A stretch of DNA of 64,000 nucleotides from JAJPJE01 sp963848375 (GTDB lineage Bacteria > Acidobacteriota > Terriglobia > Terriglobales > Acidobacteriaceae). Below are positions 46,166 through 55,576 of the stretch, piece by piece. Every line of letters begins with the position of its first letter. Position 1 is the first letter of the stretch. The DNA lies in the NCBI GenBank assembly GCA_963848375.1, contig CAWKDK010000004.1, positions 37,735-101,734 on the forward strand. The letters run 5' to 3'. The notes below the pieces were generated by a model, which was not told the DNA's origin, did not search any database, and worked only from the letters and a program-made list of their open reading frames with translations. Position numbers and translations under genes: made by a program.

Positions 46166-47268
46166 GCACCTGGCCATCAGAAGCCGATCCCGAAAAAAAA
46201 CGCGTGCCCGACGCCGCCAGCGAATCGCGTTTGCTGGAAATCCGCCGCGAAGCCGAAAGCAAAGGACGAGTGGAAATCTCAGGCGTTCGTCCGGAAGGCG
46301 CTCCCTTTCCGCGGGCCAGTTCTGAAACCGGATACTACGGCATTCCGCTGCTGAAGCAGCCGCCGTGGACATGGGAAATTCCTCTCTACTTCTTTGTTGG
46401 AGGCGCCGCCGGAGCCGCATCCGTGATCGGTGCTCTCGCCGACTGGATCGGTGACGACGAAAAACTTGCCCACGACGCGCGCTGGGTCGCCGCTGGCGGC
46501 GCTGGCCTCTCGTCGGTTCTGTTGATTTCAGATCTCGGACGTCCCGAACGATTCCTTGGAATGCTGCGCGTCTTCAAGCTCCAAAGCCCGATGAGTATGG
46601 GCGCGTGGACGCTCGCGGCCTTCGGATCGGCCGCCGGCGCAGCCGTCTTCGCGAACCTGGTTCGACAGCGCTACGATTCGCTCCCGGTCCGCATCGTCGG
46701 TCAAGTCAGCCAGGGACTGGCTGCGCTCTTCGGATTGCCGCTACACAACTACACCGGAGTCCTGATTGGTGCCACGGCGATTCCTGTCTGGAACAAGAAC
46801 GTAAAAACGCTTCCCGTCCACTTCGGAATGTCGGGCGTACAGGCCGGAGTTTCTACGCTCGAGTTGATGGGCAATCAGAATGCCGCCCTCAACTGGCTTG
46901 CTCTTCTTGCTGCCACGTTCGAGACTTGGGAAGGATTCACACTGGAGAGCGACTCCGATCCCGTACTTCGCCCATTAAAACGCGGCGCCAGCGGCTGGGT
47001 CACTCGTGCGGGCGGTGTTCTCTCTGGCCCTGCGCCTTTGCTCCTAAGACTCGCGGCAGTCTTCTCTAGGAAATCCCGAGGCCTCCGCAAATTGGCCGCT
47101 TGCTGCGGCATCGCTGGCTCAATCTTGACTCGCTATGGCTGGCTCGCCGCAGGCCGTGCCTCTGCAAAAGACTTTCGTCTACCGCTCGACATCAAAGAGA
47201 AGCGTCCACCGCAGAAACCGCTGCCTGCACGAATGCTCGACGCCGTCCGCGAAGAGAAGCACGCCTAG
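46162..47268 (+). CDS. NrfD/PsrC-type membrane subunit
   Basis: This 368-residue polytopic membrane protein of the NrfD/PsrC family passes electrons to or from quinone without haem. A polar N-terminus of about 75 residues precedes 'TWEIPLYFFVGGAAGAASVIG', then about eight helices including 'ALFGLPLHNYTGVLIGATAIPVW'. E. coli FdnGHI instead uses a cytochrome b subunit, so this complex has a different quinone module. ATG 46162 has AGGAG seven bases upstream and overlaps the beta stop. The operon ends before the palindromic repeats at 47281. Confidence 0.9.
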   Translation: MSTWPSEADPEKKRVPDAASESRLLEIRREAESKGRVEISGVRPEGAPFPRASSETGYYGIPLLKQPPWTWEIPLYFFVGGAAGAASVIGALADWIGDDEKLAHDARWVAAGGAGLSSVLLISDLGRPERFLGMLRVFKLQSPMSMGAWTLAAFGSAAGAAVFANLVRQRYDSLPVRIVGQVSQGLAALFGLPLHNYTGVLIGATAIPVWNKNVKTLPVHFGMSGVQAGVSTLELMGNQNAALNWLALLAATFETWEGFTLESDSDPVLRPLKRGASGWVTRAGGVLSGPAPLLLRLAAVFSRKSRGLRKLAACCGIAGSILTRYGWLAAGRASAKDFRLPLDIKEKRPPQKPLPARMLDAVREEKHA

Positions 47269-47280
47269 AGATTTTGTGGA

Positions 47281-47345
47281 GCCCGCCCACGAGCGGGCCA
47301 GTTCGCTTCATCGAAAATCACGTGGGGCAGCCGACCTCGGCTGCC
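47281..47345. repeat. Composite palindromic repeat, copy A
   Basis: Two hairpins lie in tandem: GCCCGC/GCGGGC (47281-47298) and, about 27 bases on, the 20-base palindrome GGCAGCCGACCTCGGCTGCC (47326-47345) preceded by CACGTGG. The same two-part plan recurs at 47369-47427 and 53808-53897. It lies just after the formate dehydrogenase operon, where the first hairpin may also terminate transcription. Confidence 0.7.
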
Positions 47346-47368
47346 GCTTTTGTTAGATGTCATCACGA

Positions 47369-47427
47369 GCGGACTCCAGTCCGCGAGGGATCTGCAGTTT
47401 CAAAATTGCGCAGCCGACCTCGGCTGC
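47369..47427. repeat. Composite palindromic repeat, copy B
   Basis: GCGGAC/GTCCGC (47369-47384) is followed 25 bases later by GCAGCCGACCTCGGCTGC (47410-47427). The first arm differs in sequence from copy A but pairs perfectly, so the fold rather than the bases is kept. The second hairpin is identical over 18 bases. Confidence 0.65.
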
Positions 47428-47430
47428 CCG

Positions 47431-48201
47431 CTACTTCTGGCTCATCGCCTGCTGGATAGCCTTTTCCGCCAGCGGCGCCATGATCTTCAATCCCGCTTCG
47501 TTCGGATGCAGTCCATCATCAGCCAGATCTTTCTTCAACAATCCGCGCTCATCTACCATCGGGCTAAAGTAATCGAGATAGACATACCCATGATCGCCCG
47601 CGTACTGCTTCAGCCACTGATTCAGCGCCACGATCTTCTCTGGCGAGCGCTCACCAAAGAACAGCTTGGATCTCAACGTGTAGTTGTGAACCGGCAAAAT
47701 CGATGACAGCACCACTTTGATCCCATTCGCATGTGCCAGATCGCCCATCGACTCAAAGTTGCGCTCAATCTCCTCCAGCGTAATCGGACCCGTGTTTCCA
47801 GCTATGTCGTTCGTTCCTGCCAGGATCACAACCACGCGCGGTTTCAAATCCACCACGTCCTGCCGCAAGCGCACCAGCATTTGCGAAGTCGTTTGCCCGC
47901 TGATTCCACGATTGACATACGGCTTCCCCGGAAAGTATTGCGGCAGCTGCCACATGTCGGTGATCGAATCGCCCATGAACACCACGCGCTGCTCGCCGGG
48001 CTTCGGCGCGCCGAGTTCCTGATTCGCCGCTCGATATCGCCCCAGGTTGGGCCAATCCTGTAGCCATTTCCACATCACTGTCGCTCTCTCTTCCGCATTG
48101 TCCGCGGTTGGTTTCGGCACTGCCTGCAGATATTGAGCGCAGGCCAGGCTACCGCTGAGGAGGCACGCTGCAAATCCTACAACTCTCAGTTTTCTTTTCA
48201 C
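47431..48201 (-). CDS. SGNH/GDSL hydrolase (esterase)
   Basis: This 256-residue exported hydrolase has a signal peptide ending near 'LACAQ' and an SGNH fold: Block I 'FMGDSITDMW', the Gly and Asn blocks ('NRGISGQTT', 'LAGTNDIAG'), and the catalytic Asp-His in 'DGLHPN'. It resembles acetylhydrolases acting on platelet-activating factor or acetylated sugars. The natural ester is unknown. It starts with GTG; a GGAGC is upstream. It ends next to the palindromic repeats. Confidence 0.9.
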   Translation of the reverse strand: MKRKLRVVGFAACLLSGSLACAQYLQAVPKPTADNAEERATVMWKWLQDWPNLGRYRAANQELGAPKPGEQRVVFMGDSITDMWQLPQYFPGKPYVNRGISGQTTSQMLVRLRQDVVDLKPRVVVILAGTNDIAGNTGPITLEEIERNFESMGDLAHANGIKVVLSSILPVHNYTLRSKLFFGERSPEKIVALNQWLKQYAGDHGYVYLDYFSPMVDERGLLKKDLADDGLHPNEAGLKIMAPLAEKAIQQAMSQK

Positions 48202-48338
48202 GCAAAGCTCCGTCCATAGTTTTCCGGCACGTCGAATTTAACTCAGCGTGAGTTGGTTTTACGCCATTTCTTACGCAAGGCATCGCATCTGACAATCGAC
48301 ACCCTACGGGGATCACAACTCACAAATGAGGTACTAGC

Positions 48339-48593
48339 ATGCGCGTACGCAGCGGAGAAATTCGCGAAGACGAGTTCACTGGAAGCATCGAACGTTATAC
48401 GGCAAAGATTCCGTCATCCGGATACTTAGGCATCGCTCTCGGTTCAATTGCCGCGTCAGCAATTCTGAAGATCCTCGGCAAGGACGAGTGGGCACTCTTC
48501 GTTGGCCAATGGGTGCCCGCGTTTTTAACCATTGGCGTTTACAACAAGCTCGTAAAGCAGCATGGCTCCGATGCCTACAGCCGTGCCGCCTGA
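48339..48593 (+). CDS. Small membrane protein of unknown function
   Basis: This 84-residue protein has a charged N-terminus of about 25 residues and two hydrophobic segments ('LGIALGSIAASAILKIL' and 'LFVGQWVPAFLTIGVYNKL'), ending in a short polar tail. No family recognised. GAGG seven bases before ATG supports translation. It stands alone between divergent and convergent neighbours. Confidence 0.7.
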   Translation: MRVRSGEIREDEFTGSIERYTAKIPSSGYLGIALGSIAASAILKILGKDEWALFVGQWVPAFLTIGVYNKLVKQHGSDAYSRAA

Positions 48594-48670
48594 TATAGGA
48601 CAATCAATCCTGGATGGATGCCCACCCTGGCCTTCTTTTGGCTTGGGTGGGGTCCAACTACCCGCATGGT

Positions 48671-49978
48671 TCAATACGGATAAAACACAAAGAACAGGAG
48701 CGACAGTCCTCCGAGCACCCACAGCCCCGGACGCACTTCCCTCCACCGTCCTGCCGCCACTTTGCATAACGGATACAGCACGAAGCCCGCGGTCATTCCG
48801 ATTCCGACATTGAACGTGAAACTCATCAGCGCCACCACGACGAACGCCGGTACCACCTCCGTATAGTCGTCAAACGGAATATGCACCACCGGTGCAAACA
48901 TCATCAATCCAACGATGATCAACGCAGGTCCATACGCCTGTGGCGGTACCGACGCGACAAACGGCGAGAAGAATAGCGCCAGCACAAAACACAACGCTGT
49001 GACTACCGACGTCATTCCCGTGCGGCCTCCCGCTTCCACTCCCGCCGCCGATTCCAGGAACGCGCCCGATGTTGTCGTTCCCACCAGCGCCGCCAGCATC
49101 GTCGAAATCGCGTCCACCGTCATCGGACGCTCTATCTGCGGCAGATTCCCTTCTTCATCCAGCAACCCCGCCCTTGCTGACACGCCAATCAACGTCGCCA
49201 TCGTATCGACAAATGCCATGACAAATATCGTGAGCACAATCGGAAAGAACGCCCACGTAAACACGTGCCGGAAATCCAGTTTGAACAGAATCGGCGCAAT
49301 ACTCGGCGGCAAGCTAACGAATCCATGCGGAGGCGGCGCGACGCGCAACACCATCGACAGCACTGTCACCACGAGAATCCCCGCGAGAATCGCTCCCGGA
49401 AATCGGTGGATAATCAAGATCGTAATCAGCAAAAATCCCAGGATCGCCAGCAGCACCGGCAGTGACGCCAGATTCCCCGGCTTCACCGGAGCACCCGCCA
49501 CTCCAAGCGCGACAATTCCGCTATCGTTCAGTCCGATGAATGTCAGGAACAATCCAATGCCGACCGCGAAGCTGTATCGCAACGTTTTTGGAATCGCGCC
49601 CACTAGCCATTGCCGCAGCTTCAGCACCGTCATTAACAGGAAAACGCAGCCGGCAAGAAACACTGCGCCCAGTGCCGCCTGCCAACTCAATCCCAACACA
49701 CGCACAACGGTGTACGCGATGAATGCGTTTTCGCCCATGTACGGCGCCACTGCAAACGGACGCTTCGCATACACGCCCATCAGCAGTGTCCCGACTGCAG
49801 CCGTGATGATCGTCGCCACCAGCGATGCTCCCGCGGGAATTCCAGCGGCCGTCAGAATCGCAGGATTCACCACCAGGATGTACGACATCGTCATGAACGT
49901 CGTTAGTCCGGCGAGTACTTCGCGCCGCAACGTCGTACCGTGTTTTGCGAATTCGAAGAACTCTTCGACCCTTGTCAT
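48671..49978 (-). CDS. NCS2 family purine permease (AzgA/PbuG-like)
   Basis: This 435-residue inner-membrane permease resembles the AzgA/PbuG branch of the NCS2 family, which imports adenine, guanine or hypoxanthine. Visible blocks are 'MTMSYILVVNPAIL', 'YMGENAFIAYTVVRVLG', 'LIGVSARAGLLDEEGNLPQIERPM' and 'GTTTSGAFLESAAGVEAGGRTG'. About 13 hydrophobic segments are expected. No purine riboswitch was seen in the 226-base leader (49979-50204), so control is unknown. It converges on the small membrane protein gene. Confidence 0.9.
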   Translation of the reverse strand: MTRVEEFFEFAKHGTTLRREVLAGLTTFMTMSYILVVNPAILTAAGIPAGASLVATIITAAVGTLLMGVYAKRPFAVAPYMGENAFIAYTVVRVLGLSWQAALGAVFLAGCVFLLMTVLKLRQWLVGAIPKTLRYSFAVGIGLFLTFIGLNDSGIVALGVAGAPVKPGNLASLPVLLAILGFLLITILIIHRFPGAILAGILVVTVLSMVLRVAPPPHGFVSLPPSIAPILFKLDFRHVFTWAFFPIVLTIFVMAFVDTMATLIGVSARAGLLDEEGNLPQIERPMTVDAISTMLAALVGTTTSGAFLESAAGVEAGGRTGMTSVVTALCFVLALFFSPFVASVPPQAYGPALIIVGLMMFAPVVHIPFDDYTEVVPAFVVVALMSFTFNVGIGMTAGFVLYPLCKVAAGRWREVRPGLWVLGGLSLLFFVFYPY

Positions 49979-50219
49979 TACGCTAGTTTTTCTCGTTTCT
50001 ATAAGGGCTTCTTCTTAAGAATCACGAGGCATAGTGACCTTAGTTGGAGCACCGTTATCTATCGCACCTATCGGGATTTCTAATAATAATTCGTGGTACT
50101 CTGATAGCAAGAAAACCGAACAAACCTGCTTCGGTTGGCGACGTGGCTAACCTGAAGCCGCAAGAACACATCGGAGACTAGAAGCGTGCCGCGGCTCCGA
50201 GAAGGTGGGGCGTTTTCTA

Positions 50220-52718
50220 GTGCAGAATGATTTAAACGGGGACCCTGGTAAAACTCAAGCACTTCGGGAATCCATTTACCGGCACATCCGTTATTCCCTG
50301 GGACGCGACACGCAGGGACTCGGAGCGAAGGAATTACTTCGGCCTCTTTCTCTCGCCATTCGCGATCTGCTCGTCGATGGCATGCTCGATACCGAGCGCC
50401 GCTACACCTCTGCATCCGCGAAACGTCTCTATTACCTCTCCATGGAATTTCTCATCGGGCGCACGCTCGGTGACACTCTCTACAACCTCAAGCTCGTAGA
50501 AGAAGCGCGGCGCGCTATCGCCGAATGCGACTCCGACCTCAACGATGTCCTGGACGCCGAGCCCGACGCCGCTCTCGGCAACGGCGGCCTTGGACGTCTC
50601 GCAGCTTGTTTCCTAGAATCCATGGCGACACTCGGCATGCCCGGATTCGGCTACGGCATCGATTACGACTACGGTCTCTTCAAGCAGGAAATCGTCGACG
50701 GCTACCAGGTTGAAAAACCGGATCGCTGGAAAGAAACAGGATTCCCCTTCTATTTCGAACGCATCGACGAACCTTTTCTCATCCCGATCTACGGACGCAT
50801 GGAGCGCTCTGCAAGCTCCAACGGCACCGAGAAACGCATCTGGGTCGACTACAAAGCCGTAATCGGCGTTCCCCACGATTTGCCCGTCGCAGGCTATGCC
50901 GGCAAATCCGTGAACTGGCTCCGCCTCTTCGGCGCTCGCACCTCCGCCGACTTCAATCTTCAAGCCTTCAACAACGGTGAATATTTCAAGGCGGTCGAAG
51001 AACAGATCTCTGCCGAGAATATTTCTCGTGTCCTTTATCCTTCTGACGCTTTCCCCGCCGGAAGAGAATTACGGCTCCTTCAGGAATATTTCCTCGTTGC
51101 CTGTTCCATCAAAGACATTGTCCGTCGCTATCGCGCGACCCACGAAACTTTCGACGACTTCGCCTCCAACGTTGCTATCCAGATGAACGACACCCATCCG
51201 AGTCTCGCCGTCGCCGAACTGATGCGCGTGCTCGTCGATGGTCACAACCTGGAGTGGAAGCACGCGTGGGAGATCACCGAGGCTACGCTCGGATATACGA
51301 ATCACACGCTCCTTCCCGAGGCCCTCGAGAAGTGGCCGCTATCGCTGCTCTCCTACGTACTCCCGCGTCACGTCGAAATTATTTCGGAGATCAATCTCGA
51401 ATTTCTGCGTAAAGTCGAAATTTCCTGGCCTGGCGATCTCGACAAGCTCCGCAAGATGTCGATCATCGAGGAAGGCGGCGAAAAACAAGTCCGGATGGCG
51501 AATCTCGCTATGGTCGGCAGCCACTCCATCAATGGCGTCTCCGCGATTCACAGCGAGCTTTGTAAAACCACTCTTGCCCCTGACTTCTACGCACTCTCGC
51601 CACAGAAATTCAATAACAAGACCAACGGCATCGCTCCTCGCCGCTGGGTCCTGAAATCAAATCCCGGACTCTCGCGACTCTACACCGATGCCATCGGCGA
51701 CAAATGGATCACCGATATCAGCCGCCTCCGCGAACTTGAGCGCTTCGCCGATGACGCCTCTTTCCGCGGTGAGTTTCTCGCCATCAAGCAGCAGAACAAA
51801 GTCCGTCTGGCTGATGTCATTCGCAAGACAACCGGCACCGACGTCGATCCCAGTTCCATCTTCGACGTCCAGGTCAAGCGCATCCACGAATACAAGCGGC
51901 AATCGCTGAACGTGTTGCGCATCATCGCCGAGTACCAGCGCCTCATCGAAGACGCCGAAGACTCCCTCGCGCCTCGTACTTATATCTTCGCGGGTAAAGC
52001 AGCGCCCGGATATTGGGCCGCCAAGCAGATCATCAAGCTCATACACAGCGTCGGTAATCTCATCAACAATGACGCTCGCGTCAAAGATCGCCTGAAAGTC
52101 GTCTTCATCCCCGACTACCGCGTTTCGCTCGCCGAAGTCATCATGCCCGCCGCCGATATTAGCGAGCAGATCTCCACTGCCGGAATGGAAGCATCCGGTA
52201 CCGGGAATATGAAGCTTTCGATCAATGGCGCGCTCACGCTTGGCACGCTCGATGGCGCAAACATTGAGATCATGCAGGAAGCTGGCGAAGAGAATATCTA
52301 CATCTTCGGCTGCACCGTCGAAGAACTCAAAACCATGCGCGATCAAGGCCTCTACGATCCTTCCGCCCTCTATTGGCAGGATCCGCGCCTCAAGCGCGCC
52401 ATGGACGCTCTCGTATCCGGCGTCCTCTCGCCCGAGCAACCGCACCTCTTTCGCTGGTTTTTCGACTCCGTCATCCATCACGGAGATCGTTACTTCCATC
52501 TTGCCGATCTCCCGTCCTATCTCGATGCCTCCGCCCGCGCCGAGCGCGACTTCGTCGACTCCGTCACCTGGGGACGAAAGGCCATCCTCAATGCCGTCCG
52601 CATGGCCAAGTTCTCCAGTGACCGCACCATTCAGGAATATGCTCGGGAAATCTGGCGTATCGAAAGTATCCACGATTCCAGTGAAGAGATGGGTTCTCCC
52701 GTCATGGTCGGGGACTAG
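50220..52718 (+). CDS. glgP: Glycogen/starch phosphorylase
   Basis: This 832-residue glycogen phosphorylase (GT35) releases glucose-1-phosphate from alpha-1,4-glucans. It has typical blocks: 'YYLSMEFLIGRTLGD' near residue 75, 'ALGNGGLGRLAACFLES' near 120, 'MNDTHPSLAVAELMR', and the PLP lysine in 'EASGTGNMKLSINGALTLG' near residue 660. Length matches E. coli GlgP. Two GTG starts are possible: 50220, with GGTGGGG about nine bases before it, is preferred over 50205. No other glycogen genes lie in the window; polyphosphate glucokinase at 10 kb handles the same carbon pool. Confidence 0.95.
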   Translation: MQNDLNGDPGKTQALRESIYRHIRYSLGRDTQGLGAKELLRPLSLAIRDLLVDGMLDTERRYTSASAKRLYYLSMEFLIGRTLGDTLYNLKLVEEARRAIAECDSDLNDVLDAEPDAALGNGGLGRLAACFLESMATLGMPGFGYGIDYDYGLFKQEIVDGYQVEKPDRWKETGFPFYFERIDEPFLIPIYGRMERSASSNGTEKRIWVDYKAVIGVPHDLPVAGYAGKSVNWLRLFGARTSADFNLQAFNNGEYFKAVEEQISAENISRVLYPSDAFPAGRELRLLQEYFLVACSIKDIVRRYRATHETFDDFASNVAIQMNDTHPSLAVAELMRVLVDGHNLEWKHAWEITEATLGYTNHTLLPEALEKWPLSLLSYVLPRHVEIISEINLEFLRKVEISWPGDLDKLRKMSIIEEGGEKQVRMANLAMVGSHSINGVSAIHSELCKTTLAPDFYALSPQKFNNKTNGIAPRRWVLKSNPGLSRLYTDAIGDKWITDISRLRELERFADDASFRGEFLAIKQQNKVRLADVIRKTTGTDVDPSSIFDVQVKRIHEYKRQSLNVLRIIAEYQRLIEDAEDSLAPRTYIFAGKAAPGYWAAKQIIKLIHSVGNLINNDARVKDRLKVVFIPDYRVSLAEVIMPAADISEQISTAGMEASGTGNMKLSINGALTLGTLDGANIEIMQEAGEENIYIFGCTVEELKTMRDQGLYDPSALYWQDPRLKRAMDALVSGVLSPEQPHLFRWFFDSVIHHGDRYFHLADLPSYLDASARAERDFVDSVTWGRKAILNAVRMAKFSSDRTIQEYAREIWRIESIHDSSEEMGSPVMVGD

Positions 52719-52812
52719 CCAGGCCTGAATCTGTCTATACTCAAAAAATAGCGAGCGCGTTACCTTAGTTTGTTGCTTCCGGCACGCCGATCCAAGTATT
52801 GTCGAACTAGTT

Positions 52813-53115
52813 ATGTTGAGCGACATCCAGCGACTGCAGCGGCAAGCCCAGTTAGAATCCGAACGACGCAGGGAACCCCGCTTCGGAGCCGAAGGCGAAG
52901 TCACCCTGGTAATTGAAACGGCAACAGGCGATATCGAGTTTCGCGGCAAACTCCTCGACTTCAGCTTGCACGGCCTGCGCGTTCGCCATCAGTGCAAAGA
53001 CCTCTTGCCCGGTCAGGATGTTCGCGTCTTTTTCGTCTGGGGCGAGGTCGTAACCAAGGTGATGTGGAACACGCCCTCCGGCGACTCGCTCGAAACCGGA
53101 CTGCGTCTGTTCTAG
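52813..53115 (+). CDS. PilZ domain protein
   Basis: This 100-residue protein is almost wholly a PilZ domain. The cyclic-di-GMP binding arginines are in 'RRREPRF' near residue 20 and the second motif in 'LDFSLHGLRV' near residue 50. It probably acts as a small c-di-GMP receptor, with unknown partner. Its stop overlaps the stop of the convergent DUF4230 gene by four bases. Confidence 0.85.
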   Translation: MLSDIQRLQRQAQLESERRREPRFGAEGEVTLVIETATGDIEFRGKLLDFSLHGLRVRHQCKDLLPGQDVRVFFVWGEVVTKVMWNTPSGDSLETGLRLF

Positions 53116-53774
53116 TCGAACTCCACGTTCTCGAAGCCCAATCCCTTCAGCAAGCCCGTTAGAGTTGTTCGCGCATTCTGCTGAGCCGTATTCAGGATCC
53201 CGTCTTGCAACGCTGCGTCGTGAAGTTGCTGCTCTGCCTGTTGCCGTACTTCCGTCTCAAGCGTTGGATCCACCGGGACCAGCAGTCCGGTCTCACGTGA
53301 ATAAACTCGCGTGTTCTGGCTGTCGAGCCGCGTGAAGAACACCTCAGCCGCGGGGAGCCGAACCCGAATTGTTTTGCGGTCCAGCGAAACATCTGTAAGT
53401 TGTAACTGCGAGAAATCAACTCCCGCCACCACTTGCCCTTGCGCCAGCAACAACAAACGATCTCCCACTAGAAAATCAGGAAGAATCTTCCCTTCCCGCT
53501 GCCCGACGACGATCTTGTCCATGCTGTAGACCACGGTCTCTAACCGCTGCAATTGCTGGATTCGGCGCACTACCGCGGGTCGTGACAAATCGATGCGGCT
53601 CGACCTCGCCGTTAGCGCATGCCAGAAGCCCAGCGCTGCGTAATCACTCGTGACCCTGGATGCGATCATTACGATCGCCGCACCAAGCACCACTCCCAGC
53701 ATTCCAACAATTACGATCGGCAGTCTGCGAACACCATAGGCAGCTGGCTTCGGAGGAACATCAACGGCAGGCAT
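53112..53774 (-). CDS. DUF4230 family membrane-anchored protein
   Basis: This 220-residue protein has one N-terminal membrane helix ('PIVIVGMLGVVLGAAIVMIA', about residues 19-38) and a DUF4230 domain ('VVYSMDKIVVGQ', 'VAGVDFSQLQLTDVSLDRKTIRVRLP', split by a short loop). The role of DUF4230 is unknown. The soluble part likely faces the periplasm. It is convergent with PilZ; the next gap (53775-53956) holds repeat copy C. Confidence 0.85.
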   Translation of the reverse strand: MPAVDVPPKPAAYGVRRLPIVIVGMLGVVLGAAIVMIASRVTSDYAALGFWHALTARSSRIDLSRPAVVRRIQQLQRLETVVYSMDKIVVGQREGKILPDFLVGDRLLLLAQGQVVAGVDFSQLQLTDVSLDRKTIRVRLPAAEVFFTRLDSQNTRVYSRETGLLVPVDPTLETEVRQQAEQQLHDAALQDGILNTAQQNARTTLTGLLKGLGFENVEFD

Positions 53775-53807
53775 GGATGAATTCTAAATCTTACCGGTGG
53801 CGGGTGG

Positions 53808-53897
53808 CGCGGGCGTCCTCGCCCGCGTCTTTACTTGTTTCCGACAGACGATCCTGCGCTATCGCAAACTCACGTGGGGCAGCCGACCTCGGCTGCC
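53808..53897. repeat. Composite palindromic repeat, copy C
   Basis: CGCGGGCG/CGCCCGCG (53808-53827, four-base loop) is followed about 50 bases on by the 20-base palindrome GGCAGCCGACCTCGGCTGCC (53878-53897), preceded by TCACGTGG. The second part is identical to copy A over about 28 bases. It lies between the DUF4230 and CopD genes. Confidence 0.7.
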
Positions 53898-53956
53898 GGT
53901 TCCAGCAAGGTGTATCGTCTGAAAGACTGACAGACTGAACGACTAACTAACCGCCT

Positions 53957-55576
53957 TCAGCCCTCCCGGTAATTAAGCAATATCCCTCCCATCAGCACGA
54001 AGCACACCGGCCATATCCACGAGACGATCCCCTGGTCCCGAGCCGGCAGTCTCAACTGCAACCAGCGCGCCCATCCCGCAATGATCGCCAGAAGCGCCAG
54101 TGGTAGATGGCTCATTTCCGCCAGCAACTCATCTTGCACGTTATTGAGCGAGTGGTTGTGCGTCATCAGCATCATTCCACCCGCCACGCAAACGGCGGGG
54201 AAGACCAGTGAAGCGAATGCCGATTTTGCCTTGCCAAGTTGTACGCGCCACTCCATGAACGCAAACGCCACTACCAGTCCCACGGCCAGTCGATGTTGCA
54301 GAACTTCCGCCTGATCGAAGCTTTCCCAAAAACCGTTGGGACCCAGCGGCCAGTTCTCCGGATCGGCCCGCAGAAAAATAAACGCCGCCATGAACAGAAA
54401 TGCCAGGGGCCAGTGACGCGTGAATGACAGCCGTCCCGTTCGCGAGATCGTCGCCAGCAGTCCAATGATCACCAGCATGAATCCCGTCCAATTGTGGTTG
54501 TATTCGGACCACGCGATATCTGCCGGTGAATTGGGCAGGTGAATTTTCTCTCCTGGCACAAGCGACGTTGGACCATTCGCAGCGGCCGCCTTGTCCAGTG
54601 GACGTGTGGCCGGCGAAAGAGAGGCTACCGGTGGAGTCCGAAAGCGTGGCCACTCCGGTTTCAATCGATCCACAATCGTCGCTTCGTCCACTCTCCCCTC
54701 AGTCAGGTCAATTGCGGGCGGCTGCGATGTCATGGAAGCGGCTGTCAGCACCAAGGCAAAGCCAATCCCAATCTCGGCTCCCACGAAATTCTGCAACCGC
54801 TGTCTGACTTCTTCCCCATTTCCTCGTCGAATGATCGATCGATTCAGCGCGCCGAACAGAAGCATCACTGCCAGCAGCACCACTTTCGCCAGTAGCATGA
54901 CTCCGTACGCCGTGCCATATAGAGCGGCTGCCGAATCGACATAATGAATCGCCGTCGCGACTCCACTCGCCACCAGCACACCAACGCCGACCAGCGCGAT
55001 ATGCGAATAACGTGACAGCACTCTCGCTTTCGCATCGCCATCCGGCATCTTTCGAATACTCAGCAGCAGGTACGGTAGTCCTCCGATCCAGCATCCCAGC
55101 GCCGCCAGGTGTAGCGCCGTGAACGCTACCACCGCCCCTCTCGACTCCACCCGCGAGAATGCGTGACTTGTAGCCACCGACGCCAGCAGCACTGCCAGCG
55201 ACATTGCCGACAGCAGCGCAACCGTCCAACGCGGCTTGTACGAAATTATCGCGATCACAATTCCGCAAAAGATCTGCGCCATTCCCGCGAGAAAGAAGTT
55301 AGCGCCGAGAATCTCCCCAAGCGACAATCCGACCGTTTGCGTCAGGACAAACGATTCGCAACAAACGTAGACCAGTTGCGTGATAGCGAGTCCAACTCCA
55401 GCTAGTCGAAGCAGCCGCTCGCATATGGCTGCGGGTTCACTGCTCTTCTCAGCGCGCCATCTACCCAGCACGCCGCACAAGAACAGCACGCCTCCGATGA
55501 TCAGTGACTGGAATGTGATTGTTGCGGCGCGCAGCACGACGGCCAGAAAGCCGTATATGTTAAGGAACTGACCCAT
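53957..55576 (-). CDS. copD: Copper resistance protein D (CopD) family membrane protein
   Basis: This 539-residue polytopic membrane protein has about a dozen helices. The CopD domain spans roughly residues 95-290 ('FTALHLAALGCWIGGLPYLLLS', 'SRYSHIALVGVGVLVASGVATA'). A periplasmic stretch of about 70 residues follows, then a C-terminal set of helices with conserved histidines ('QHRLAVGLVVAFAFMEW', 'MTHNHSLNN'). CopD is thought to move copper across the inner membrane with CopC. Its ATG immediately follows the copC stop, so the two are cotranslated. Confidence 0.9.
   Translation of the reverse strand: MGQFLNIYGFLAVVLRAATITFQSLIIGGVLFLCGVLGRWRAEKSSEPAAICERLLRLAGVGLAITQLVYVCCESFVLTQTVGLSLGEILGANFFLAGMAQIFCGIVIAIISYKPRWTVALLSAMSLAVLLASVATSHAFSRVESRGAVVAFTALHLAALGCWIGGLPYLLLSIRKMPDGDAKARVLSRYSHIALVGVGVLVASGVATAIHYVDSAAALYGTAYGVMLLAKVVLLAVMLLFGALNRSIIRRGNGEEVRQRLQNFVGAEIGIGFALVLTAASMTSQPPAIDLTEGRVDEATIVDRLKPEWPRFRTPPVASLSPATRPLDKAAAANGPTSLVPGEKIHLPNSPADIAWSEYNHNWTGFMLVIIGLLATISRTGRLSFTRHWPLAFLFMAAFIFLRADPENWPLGPNGFWESFDQAEVLQHRLAVGLVVAFAFMEWRVQLGKAKSAFASLVFPAVCVAGGMMLMTHNHSLNNVQDELLAEMSHLPLALLAIIAGWARWLQLRLPARDQGIVSWIWPVCFVLMGGILLNYREG

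Noticed and set aside
48915..50018. 367-codon frame opposite the purine permease
   Set aside because: Its composition (Thr, Ser, Pro, Arg, Asn rich) is that of an antisense shadow; the minus-strand permease has clear family motifs.
49979..50204. Purine riboswitch before the NCS2 permease
   Set aside because: The conserved core bases of the purine aptamer could not be found on the minus strand of this leader.
51657..52949. 430-codon reading frame opposite glgP
   Set aside because: It is antisense to a highly conserved phosphorylase region and has no recognisable protein features; GC-rich codon bias keeps the opposite strand open.
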